Positions 56,122 to 63,684 of a DNA stretch of 64,000 nt are shown piece after piece. Each line of letters starts with the position of its first letter. The first letter of the stretch is position 1. The notes beneath the pieces are model-generated. The model saw only the letters and a list, made by a program, of their open reading frames with translations. It did not search any database and was not told the DNA's origin. Position numbers and translations under genes: made by a program. Source of the stretch: Chlorobiota bacterium (GTDB taxonomy: Bacteria > Bacteroidota > Ignavibacteria > OLB7); NCBI GenBank assembly GCA_016700335.1, contig CP065014.1, forward strand, positions 124,001 through 188,000, given 5' to 3'.

Positions 56122-56388
56122 AAATAATATTGCCAAACCAAAACAAATAATTAGATTTGATAAATCCAAAAGAAGAAAAATAGTTAGAACCCCTGTTAAT
56201 AAATAACACTCGTTTTAACAAAAAAAAATAACTGTTTTTTTAACCACAAATTCCAACAAACAAAATTGAACAAAACAAAGCTCTAGAAGTGGCTCAAACC
56301 AAAAGCCTCAGACCTCAGACCTCAGACCTCAGACCTCAGACCTCAGACCTCAGACCTCAAAATAACTACTAAAATATTTTGTATTATT
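56122..56388 (+). repeat. Module leader repeat, copy A
   Basis: First of four near-identical leaders (others at 58584, 60985 and 63417). Each runs from a TATTGCCAAACC block or its remnant through AACCCCTG and ACACTCG blocks to the heptanucleotide array and the signal-peptide codons of gene X. Copy A differs at the potential start, ATT instead of ATG (56265). Confidence 0.9.
56306..56359 (+). repeat. Heptanucleotide tandem repeat, 7 units (copy A)
   Basis: Seven perfect units of CCTCAGA followed by a partial CCTCA, then the signal-peptide codons of X1. In one frame it encodes the heptapeptide DLRPQTS. With seven units the upstream ATT/ATG frame is not joined to X1. Confidence 0.97.
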
Positions 56389-57156
56389 TTGGGAGTAATT
56401 TTTACATTTTTCAGTACCAATTTATTATTAGTACAGGATCCAATTATAAGTCCACCACCTTGCATAGGTAATGAATGCACAGATTTGGTATGGCATTATG
56501 ATTCATTAATTGTTCAACCACAACTGTTTAATTATCAAGTCCCACAAGAAATTTGTACCATTAAAATGTATTTTAAACATGCTGTAGGATGTGGAAAATG
56601 CTATCTTTCAATTATAGGATATAAGATAATTAATTGTGTAGGTTTCAATAATTTTAAACAACAGATATTGAATGGTGCACTTGAGAATATTTTAGTTAAT
56701 AGTGTAATGGGTGACCCAAATTCCTGTAAGCCTTCTAAACAAACACCATGTGTAAATTCAATCAGAGTTTTTACAGGTGCTTGTAAACAAGAGTACCATT
56801 ATTATGATACCCCAGGACATGATCCAAATGGTAATACAGTTGCATATGTACCAATTATTTCACCATGGGGATTTTTAGGACCTAATGTACCTATTTATAT
56901 TCCAATTCTACCTGGGGAAACAGTTTATGTACCATGTTCACCTGTTTGTTGTAAAGCAACTTATCAATTTTGTGCTATTTTTGGTATAGTGGCTAATCAA
57001 GAAGTTGTAGTTTATACTTTGATTTCAACTCCAGATTCTGGATTAACCCCAAACTGTTCTGAAGCAGTATCATATACGAATGATAACAGACCTTGTATAG
57101 CTGATTGTTGGTTTTCAAATTTTTATAAAACAATATCAAAACCAATTCATAAGTGA
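56389..57156 (+). CDS. Gene X1: cysteine-rich exported protein of unknown family
   Basis: 255 residues from a TTG. The signal peptide (VIFTFFSTNLLLVQ) continues upstream in frame as ITTKIFCIILG, so the real start is probably earlier, either at a non-standard ATA or, after repeat change, in the leader. The mature part is rich in Cys and has no recognised domain. Conserved with X2 and X3 are YYYDTPGHDP, ISPWGFLGPN and ILPGETVYVPCSP followed by CCK. It has no T9SS sorting domain. Its stop overlaps the GTG of Y1 (GTGA), so both are co-translated. Confidence 0.75.
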   Translation: MGVIFTFFSTNLLLVQDPIISPPPCIGNECTDLVWHYDSLIVQPQLFNYQVPQEICTIKMYFKHAVGCGKCYLSIIGYKIINCVGFNNFKQQILNGALENILVNSVMGDPNSCKPSKQTPCVNSIRVFTGACKQEYHYYDTPGHDPNGNTVAYVPIISPWGFLGPNVPIYIPILPGETVYVPCSPVCCKATYQFCAIFGIVANQEVVVYTLISTPDSGLTPNCSEAVSYTNDNRPCIADCWFSNFYKTISKPIHK

Positions 57157-58508
57157 AAAACATAACTAAAATAATTACAGCAATAGTATTATTAATTATG
57201 TTATTCATTGTAGATATAGTTAAAGCTCAAAATGGTAATTGGGTATTCACTTCTAAAGCTAATCTTAGTAGTGTTTCAGATTTTACTAGTGCTGATTCAA
57301 TGAATAGTATGATCGCAATTACTGATTTAAGTGGTAATGGTGCTATAATGAAATCAGAAGATGGCTGTAGATCTTGGAAAAGAGTATATTTAGATTCAAG
57401 TAAAGGTAAGTTTTTATCTGTTAAAAGCATTTCCTATCCCTCAAAGAATTTCGCAATAGCTCAATTTGATAGTTTGTACATAGTTAAATCTACTAATGGA
57501 GGTTTGACATGGGATAAATATAAGTTTACAAATATTAATCCTCCATATTCACTGACTGGTTGGAACGGAATTATTTCCATGAAAGATGATAAAATAGGGT
57601 ACTTAAGTACTTCTAATACTGCTCCAGATAAATTATTCAAAACAATTGATGGTGGAACAAATTGGATAGAAGTTAATAATAAATTCTTAAATGGTTGGGA
57701 TGGTTGTTTAATAGAAAACTTGATTTGTCTTGACAAAGATAAAATAATTTGTATTTTAGATTCTTGGGCACTTAATAGTTATGGGATTGCAACTTCTTTA
57801 AATGGTGGGAAAAATTGGGTAATAATAACTAATGATTTATTCGAGAATAAATGCCATTTTACTAAATTTTCTTTTTTAGATGGTGTAAACGGCTTTTTGA
57901 TGGGATATTATTTAGATACATTAACTAAAATTGAAATTCCAATGTTATTTAAAACGAACAATGGTGGATTAAAATGGGAAGAAATAAAAATGAATAATAA
58001 ATCAATTTTAAAAAAAGGTGGACCCTCAAGTATTTATTTTACAGATTCTTTAAATGGAGTAATGGGGGCTCGTGAAGAAATAATAAGTACAATTGATGGA
58101 GGAAGTACATGGGAATCAGAATATTATGATAGGATAAAAGCCGCTAACCAAGGGTTTAAAGTAACAAAAGTTAAAGGTAGTCATGGATTGGCTATTACAA
58201 ATTTAGGTAATTCATTCTATTACCAGCCAAGAACAACAAAAGTAAAAGCAGAAAAGAACAAAGGAGAGTTGATTTTATATCCAAACCCAACAAGTACAAC
58301 AGTAAAAGTAAGATTACAACCAGGAGAAGAAGAGCTAACAATTCGAGATGTATTAGGGAAAGAAATAAAGAGTTATAAGGGAATAGGAACAATAACAGGA
58401 ACAGAAGAATATGAGATAGATGTAACAGAAATAAAGGGAGGAATATATTTCATAACAATAAAATCAAAGGGAGGAATAAGAGTGGAGAAGATTGAGGTGG
58501 TTCATTAA
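57153..58508 (+). CDS. Gene Y1: Asp-box beta-propeller with T9SS sorting domain
   Basis: 451 residues from GTG, overlapping X1 by four bases. A signal peptide (about 1-25, ending VKAQ) precedes a seven-bladed-type propeller with Asp-box motifs: SEDGCRSWKR, TNGGLTWDK, IDGGTNWIE, LNGGKNWVI, NNGGLKWEE, IDGGSTWES. The C-terminal 80 residues (LILYPNPTSTTVKVRL to GGIYFITIKS) are a type A sorting domain. This last part is almost base-identical to Y2 and Y3 whereas the propeller is clearly diverged. Presumably exported to the surface by T9SS. Confidence 0.82.
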   Translation: MKNITKIITAIVLLIMLFIVDIVKAQNGNWVFTSKANLSSVSDFTSADSMNSMIAITDLSGNGAIMKSEDGCRSWKRVYLDSSKGKFLSVKSISYPSKNFAIAQFDSLYIVKSTNGGLTWDKYKFTNINPPYSLTGWNGIISMKDDKIGYLSTSNTAPDKLFKTIDGGTNWIEVNNKFLNGWDGCLIENLICLDKDKIICILDSWALNSYGIATSLNGGKNWVIITNDLFENKCHFTKFSFLDGVNGFLMGYYLDTLTKIEIPMLFKTNNGGLKWEEIKMNNKSILKKGGPSSIYFTDSLNGVMGAREEIISTIDGGSTWESEYYDRIKAANQGFKVTKVKGSHGLAITNLGNSFYYQPRTTKVKAEKNKGELILYPNPTSTTVKVRLQPGEEELTIRDVLGKEIKSYKGIGTITGTEEYEIDVTEIKGGIYFITIKSKGGIRVEKIEVVH

Positions 58509-58527
58509 ATCTTGGGAAAAAAAGTAC

Positions 58528-58570
58528 AATCCCCTTAATAACAAAAAGTTGTTGAGGGGATTTTATAAAA
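58528..58570 (+). terminator. Terminator after module 1
   Basis: AATCCCCT (58528-58535) pairs with AGGGGATT (58555-58562); inside, AACAA pairs with TTGTT. Tail TTATAAAA. The same hairpin follows Y3 but is missing after Y2. Confidence 0.7.
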
Positions 58571-58583
58571 AAAAAAGCAGTAA

Positions 58584-58850
58584 AAAATAATATTGCCAAA
58601 CCAAAACAAATAATTAGATTTGATAAATCCAAAAGAAAAAAAATAGTTAGAACCCCTGTTAATAAATAACACTCGTTTTAACAAAAAAAATAACTGTTTT
58701 TTTAACCACAAATTCCAACAAACAAAATGGAACAAAACAAAGCTCTAGAAGTGGCTCAAACCAAAAGCCTCAGACCTCAGACCTCAGACCTCAGACCTCA
58801 GACCTCAGACCTCAGACCGCAAAATAACTACTAAAATACTTTGTATTATT
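58584..58850 (+). repeat. Module leader repeat, copy B
   Basis: Near-identical to copy A, with ATG at 58727-58729 heading a short frame (MEQNKALEVAQTK) that enters the heptanucleotide array 41 bases downstream. No other gene is present in this 342-base gap between Y1 and X2. Confidence 0.9.
58768..58816 (+). repeat. Heptanucleotide tandem repeat, 7 units (copy B)
   Basis: Seven perfect CCTCAGA units then CCGCAAAATAAC. The leader ATG frame leaves the array in the wrong phase and stops a few codons later (TAC TAA). Confidence 0.97.
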
Positions 58851-59633
58851 TTGGGAGTAATTTTTACATTTTTCAGTACCAATTTATTATTAGCACAAGT
58901 TCTAGTTGAACAGACTACCCCTCCGCCTTGTAATGATAATCAATGTGAAGGTGAAATATGGTACCATAAAACTGCACAATTTAATAAACCTGATTTTACT
59001 AGCATGGGTTTGGATTTAGGGGATTCTTGTTATATTATTGTAGATTACAAAGTAAGTACTAGTTGTAATCTTTGCAAATTCTCAATTGTTTCATATAAAG
59101 TACATGGATGTAACAATAATTTTGAAACAAATAAATCTTTATTATTAAATGCTTGTTTGTTACAGATTATGTTAATGGAAAATGCTTGCAATCCAACAGA
59201 AAATACACCATGTATAGAAAATGTAAAAGTATCATCAGGTTCATGTATGAAAGCTTACTATTATTATGATACACCAGGGCACGACCCATTTGGCAGTAGT
59301 GCTGCATATGTGCCAGTTATATCACCATGGGGTTTCTTAGGTCCAAATACTCCAACATTTATCCCAATTTTGCCTGGTGAAACAGTCTATGTACCATGTT
59401 CACCAATTTGTTGTAAAACAAAATATAAAATTTGTGTAACATTTAATCAATCAGGATCTCAAATATCATGGTCAATGATATCACAATCAGATACTACTTT
59501 AATACCACCTTGTGATTCAGTTTCACCTGTGGATCCTTATGAAACACTGCATCCATGTTTGCCAAGCTGTTGGTTTAATACTTGGAACTTTAGTAAAGCA
59601 TCAAACTATTATCTAAAACCAGAACATAAATGA
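58851..59633 (+). CDS. Gene X2: cysteine-rich exported protein of unknown family
   Basis: 260 residues from a TTG inside the signal peptide, which ends at NLLLAQ. About 20 cysteines in the mature part, spaced as in disulfide-rich extracellular proteins. The central segment YYYDTPGHDPFGSSAAYVP and the ILPGETVYVPCSP segment are shared with X1; other parts differ. Overlaps Y2 by four bases (ATGA). Near-identical to X3 (five residue changes). Confidence 0.75.
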   Translation: MGVIFTFFSTNLLLAQVLVEQTTPPPCNDNQCEGEIWYHKTAQFNKPDFTSMGLDLGDSCYIIVDYKVSTSCNLCKFSIVSYKVHGCNNNFETNKSLLLNACLLQIMLMENACNPTENTPCIENVKVSSGSCMKAYYYYDTPGHDPFGSSAAYVPVISPWGFLGPNTPTFIPILPGETVYVPCSPICCKTKYKICVTFNQSGSQISWSMISQSDTTLIPPCDSVSPVDPYETLHPCLPSCWFNTWNFSKASNYYLKPEHK

Positions 59634-60964
59634 AATACAACTTAATTTTTCTATTGCTAATAATAGCAAATAATTTGTTTGCTCAAAAAGGAGACTGGGT
59701 ACATTCTAACAGCTTTAAATATTTATATTTTACAAGCCTGTCTGTTGCTGATTCATTAAATGCAATGGCAACTGCAAATGGAGATGGTGGAACAATTATA
59801 AAAACAGAAGATGGTGGAAAAAGTTGGAAAATTGTATTTACAGGTTCTGGACAATTAAGTAATGGTTTTTCAAATAGAGTAAGAAGTATTTCATATCCAA
59901 CAAAAAATTTTGCAATAGCACAGTTTGATGGTTTTAATATAGCTAAAACAACTGATGGTGGAAATTCTTGGAGTGTAAATAAGTTTACAAACATGACAGC
60001 ACCATCATCAATATTTGGTTGGCAAGGTTTAATTTCAATGGTAGATGAAAAATATGGTTATTTAAGTACAGCTTATACTGGACCTGATAGAATTTTTAAA
60101 ACAGAAAATGGAGGTAATAGTTGGAAAGATTTAATTTGTAATTTTCCTACCGATTGGGTGAATTGTTCTATTAAAAACATGATATGTTTAAGTAAAAATA
60201 AAATTGTTTGTATTGCAATTTCCAATAAACTTTTAAAATATGGGGTTGTATCTTCCATAGATGGAGGATTAAATTGGACATTAAATTCAGATTCATTGTT
60301 TGATTCAACTATAACATTACAAGAGTTTTCATTTATTGATGAACAAAATGGATTTTTAGTAGGTTACAAGAGTGATTCAATAAAAAAAACTAAATTCCCA
60401 TTATTATATAAAACAAAAGATGGCGGAATTAATTGGGAAGAAGTAAAAAGGGATAAAAGATTGTTATTATTAAGAGGAGGAATATCCAGAATTTCATTTA
60501 AAGACACATTAAACGGAATAATAAGTGGAACAGGTGAAATATTGAACACTACAGATGGTGGGCATACATGGAATAGTGAATATTCAACATTGAACGATGG
60601 GGGTGACTCTTACTTTGTTTCAAGGATAAAAGGGAATCTTGGAATAGCAATAGCTACTGATGTAACTACATTATATTACCAGCCAAGAATAACAGAAGTA
60701 AAAGCAGAAAAGAAAAAAGAAGAATTGATTTTATATCCAAACCCAACAAGTACATCAGTAAAAGTAAGATTGCAACCAGGAGAAGAAGAGCTAACAATTC
60801 GAGATGTATTAGGGAAAGAAATAAAGAGTTATAAGGGAATAGGAACAATAACAGGAACAGAAGAATATGAGATAGATGTAACAGAAATAAAGGGAGGAAT
60901 ATATTTCATAACAATAAAATCAAAGGGAGGAATAAGAGTGGAGAAGATTGAGGTGGTTCATTAA
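59630..60964 (+). CDS. Gene Y2: Asp-box beta-propeller with T9SS sorting domain
   Basis: 444 residues. Signal peptide (about 1-18, ending LFAQ), then Asp-box blades (TEDGGKSWKI, TTDGGNSWSV, TENGGNSWKD, SIDGGLNWTL, TKDGGINWEE, TTDGGHTWNS) and a type A sorting domain (LYPNPTSTSVKVRL onward). ATG start. Differs from Y3 at ten residues. Its 3' flank lacks the terminator hairpin, so transcription may continue into module 3. Confidence 0.83.
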   Translation: MKYNLIFLLLIIANNLFAQKGDWVHSNSFKYLYFTSLSVADSLNAMATANGDGGTIIKTEDGGKSWKIVFTGSGQLSNGFSNRVRSISYPTKNFAIAQFDGFNIAKTTDGGNSWSVNKFTNMTAPSSIFGWQGLISMVDEKYGYLSTAYTGPDRIFKTENGGNSWKDLICNFPTDWVNCSIKNMICLSKNKIVCIAISNKLLKYGVVSSIDGGLNWTLNSDSLFDSTITLQEFSFIDEQNGFLVGYKSDSIKKTKFPLLYKTKDGGINWEEVKRDKRLLLLRGGISRISFKDTLNGIISGTGEILNTTDGGHTWNSEYSTLNDGGDSYFVSRIKGNLGIAIATDVTTLYYQPRITEVKAEKKKEELILYPNPTSTSVKVRLQPGEEELTIRDVLGKEIKSYKGIGTITGTEEYEIDVTEIKGGIYFITIKSKGGIRVEKIEVVH

Positions 60965-60984
60965 ATCTTGGGAAAAAAAGTACA

Positions 60985-61225
60985 CCAAACCAAAACAAAT
61001 AATTAGATTTGATAAATCCAAAAGAAGAAAAATAGTTAGAACCCCTGTTAATAAATAACACTCGTTTTAACAAAAAAAATAACTGTTTTTTTAACCACAA
61101 ATTCCAACAAACAAAATGGAACAAAACAAAGCTCTAGAAGTGGCTCAAACCAAAAGCCTCAGACCTCAGACCTCAGACCTCAGACCTCAGACCGCAAAAT
61201 AACTACTAAAATACTTTGTATTATT
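60985..61225 (+). repeat. Module leader repeat, copy C (shortened)
   Basis: As copies A, B and D, but fused to the 3' flank of Y2 by a deletion of about 67 bases that removed the terminator and the first part of the leader (junction at GTACA/CCAAACC near 60984). ATG at 61116. Confidence 0.88.
61157..61191 (+). repeat. Heptanucleotide tandem repeat, 5 units (copy C)
   Basis: Five perfect CCTCAGA units then CCGCAAAATAAC, two units fewer than the others; the leader ATG frame stops at TAA directly after the array. Confidence 0.97.
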
Positions 61226-62008
61226 TTGGGAGTAATTTTTACATTTTTCAGTACCAATTTATTATTAGCACAAGTTCTAGTTGAACAGACCTCCCCTCCG
61301 CATTGTAATGATAATCAATGTGAAGGTGAAATATGGTACCATAAAACTGCACAATTTAATAAACCTGATTTTACTAGCATGGGTTTGGATTTAGGGGATT
61401 CTTGTTATATTATTGTAGATTACAAAGTAAGTACTAGTTGTAATCTTTGCAAATTCTCAATTGTTTCATATAAAGTACATGGATGTAACAATAATTTTGA
61501 AACAAATAAATCTTTATTATTAAATGCTTGTTTGTTACAGATTATGTTAATGGAAAATGCTTGCAAACCAACAAAAACTACACCATGTATAGAAAATGTA
61601 AAAGTATCATCAGGTTCATGTATGAAAGCTTACTATTATTATGATACACCAGGGCACGACCCATTTGGCAGTAGTGCTGCATATGTGCCAGTTATATCAC
61701 CATGGGGTTTCTTAGGTCCAAATACTCCAACATTTATCCCAATTTTGCCTGGTGAAACAGTCTATGTACCATGTTCACCAATTTGTTGTAAAACAAAATA
61801 TAAAATTTGTGTAACATTTAATCAATCAGGATCTCAAATATCATGGTCAATGATATCACAATCAGATACTACTTTAATACCACCTTGTGATTCAGTTTCA
61901 CCTGTGGATCCTTATGAAACACTGCATCCATGTTTGCCAAGCTGTTGGTTTAATACTTGGAACTTTAGTAAAGCATCAAACTATTATCTAAAACCAGAAC
62001 ATAAATGA
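61226..62008 (+). CDS. Gene X3: cysteine-rich exported protein of unknown family
   Basis: 260 residues, a near copy of X2. Changes are in two short clusters: near the mature N-terminus (TSPPHC for TTPPPC) and near residue 115 (KPTKTT for NPTENT). All cysteines kept. TTG start within the signal peptide, ATGA overlap with Y3. Confidence 0.75.
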   Translation: MGVIFTFFSTNLLLAQVLVEQTSPPHCNDNQCEGEIWYHKTAQFNKPDFTSMGLDLGDSCYIIVDYKVSTSCNLCKFSIVSYKVHGCNNNFETNKSLLLNACLLQIMLMENACKPTKTTPCIENVKVSSGSCMKAYYYYDTPGHDPFGSSAAYVPVISPWGFLGPNTPTFIPILPGETVYVPCSPICCKTKYKICVTFNQSGSQISWSMISQSDTTLIPPCDSVSPVDPYETLHPCLPSCWFNTWNFSKASNYYLKPEHK

Positions 62009-63339
62009 AATACAACTTAATTTTTCTATTGCTAATAATAGCAAATAATTTGTTTGCTCAAAAAGGAGACTGGGTACATTCTAACAGCTTTAAATATTTA
62101 TATTTTACAAGCCTGTCTGTTGCTGATTCATTAAATGCAATGGCAACTGCAGATGGAGATGGTGGAACAATTATAAAAACAGAAGATGGTGGAAAAAGTT
62201 GGAAAATTGTATTTAAAGGTACTGTACAAATTAGTAATGGTTTTTCAAATAGAGTAAGAAGTATTTCATATCCAACAAAAAATTTTGCAATAGCACAGTT
62301 TGATAATTTTAATTTAGCTAAAACAACTGATGGTGGAAATTCTTGGAGTGTAAATAAGTTTACAAACATGACTGCACCATCATCAATATTTGGTTGGCAA
62401 GGTTTAATTTCAATGGTAGATGAAAAATATGGTTATTTAAGTACAGCTTATACTGGACCTGATAGAATTTTTAAAACAGAAAATGGAGGTAATAGTTGGA
62501 AAGATTTAATTTGTAATTTTCCTACCGATTGGGTGAATTGTTCTATTGAAAACATGATATGTTTAAGTAAAAATAAAATTGTTTGTATTGCAACTTCCAA
62601 TAAACTTATAAAATATGGGGTTGTATCTTCCATAGATGGAGGATTAAATTGGACATTAAATTCAGATTCATTGTTTGATTCAACTATAACATTACAAGAG
62701 TTTTCATTTATTGATGAACAAAATGGATTTTTAGTAGGTTACAAGAGTGATTCAATAAAAAAAACTAAATTCCCATTATTATATAAAACAAAAGATGGCG
62801 GAATTAATTGGGAAGAAGTAAAAAGGGATAAAAGATTGTTATTGTTAAGAGGAGGAATATCCAGAATTTCATTTAAAGACACATTAAACGGAATAATAAG
62901 TGGAACAGGTGAAATATTGAACACTACAGATGGTGGGCATACATGGAATAGTGAATATTCAACATTGAACGATGGGGGTGACTCTTACTTTGTTTCAAGG
63001 ATAAAAGGGAATCTTGGAATAGCAATAGCTACTGATGTAACTACATTATATTACCAGCCAAGAATAACAGAAGTAAAAGCAGAAAAGAAAAAAGAAGAAT
63101 TGATTTTATATCCAAACCCAACAAGTACATCAGTAAAAGTAAGATTACAACCAGGAGAAGAAGAGCTAACAATTCGAGATGTATTAGGGAAAGAAATAAA
63201 GAGTTATAAGGGAATAGGAACAATAACAGGAACAGAAGAATATGAGATAGATGTAACAGAAATAAAGGGAGGAATATATTTCATAACAATAAAATCAAAG
63301 GGAGGAATAAGAGTGGAGAAGATTGAGGTGGTTCATTAA
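62005..63339 (+). CDS. Gene Y3: Asp-box beta-propeller with T9SS sorting domain
   Basis: 444 residues, near copy of Y2 with ten residue changes (for example FKGTVQIS for FTGSGQLS, and FDNFNLAK for FDGFNIAK), the remainder identical. Same signal peptide, Asp-box blades and type A sorting domain. Followed by an intact terminator. Confidence 0.83.
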   Translation: MKYNLIFLLLIIANNLFAQKGDWVHSNSFKYLYFTSLSVADSLNAMATADGDGGTIIKTEDGGKSWKIVFKGTVQISNGFSNRVRSISYPTKNFAIAQFDNFNLAKTTDGGNSWSVNKFTNMTAPSSIFGWQGLISMVDEKYGYLSTAYTGPDRIFKTENGGNSWKDLICNFPTDWVNCSIENMICLSKNKIVCIATSNKLIKYGVVSSIDGGLNWTLNSDSLFDSTITLQEFSFIDEQNGFLVGYKSDSIKKTKFPLLYKTKDGGINWEEVKRDKRLLLLRGGISRISFKDTLNGIISGTGEILNTTDGGHTWNSEYSTLNDGGDSYFVSRIKGNLGIAIATDVTTLYYQPRITEVKAEKKKEELILYPNPTSTSVKVRLQPGEEELTIRDVLGKEIKSYKGIGTITGTEEYEIDVTEIKGGIYFITIKSKGGIRVEKIEVVH

Positions 63340-63359
63340 AGCAAGATAAAAAAAAGTAC

Positions 63360-63402
63360 AATCCCCTTAATAACAAAAAGTTGTTGAGGGGATTTTATAA
63401 AA
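63360..63402 (+). terminator. Terminator after module 3
   Basis: AATCCCCT (63360-63367) with AGGGGATT (63387-63394), inner AACAA/TTGTT pairing, tail TTATAAAA. Same element as after Y1. Confidence 0.7.
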
Positions 63403-63416
63403 AATAAAAGAAGTAA

Positions 63417-63684
63417 AAAATAATATTGCCAAACCAAAACAAATAATTAGATTTGATAAATCCAAAAGAAGAAAAATAGTTAGAACCCCTGTTAATAAAT
63501 AACACTCGTTTTAACAAAAAAAAATAACTGTTTTTTTAACCACAAATTCCAACAAACAAAATGGAACAAAACAAAGCTCTAGAAGTGGCTCAAACCAAAA
63601 GCCTCAGACCTCAGACCTCAGACCTCAGACCTCAGACCTCAGACCTCAGACCGCAAAATAACTACTAAAATACTTTGTATTATT
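63417..63684 (+). repeat. Module leader repeat, copy D
   Basis: Fourth leader, full length, ATG at 63561. Nothing else is present in this 345-base gap. Confidence 0.9.
63602..63650 (+). repeat. Heptanucleotide tandem repeat, 7 units (copy D)
   Basis: Seven perfect CCTCAGA units then CCGCAAAATA; same out-of-phase relation as copies A and B. Confidence 0.97.

Noticed and set aside
56030..56221. Minus-strand frames recurring in each module leader (also near 58535-58735 and 60906-61124)
   Set aside because: They recur only because the leader DNA is repeated. They have hydrophobic low-complexity translations, no conserved start, and lengths that change with indels.
56306..56359. Heptamer arrays considered as a CRISPR
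   Set aside because: Units are 7 bases with no spacers; no cas genes.
58195..58392. Leu-rich minus-strand frames opposite the Y sorting domains (also 60666-60848 and 63041-63223)
   Set aside because: Antisense shadows of the purine-rich sorting-domain codons; composition explains the poly-Leu translation.
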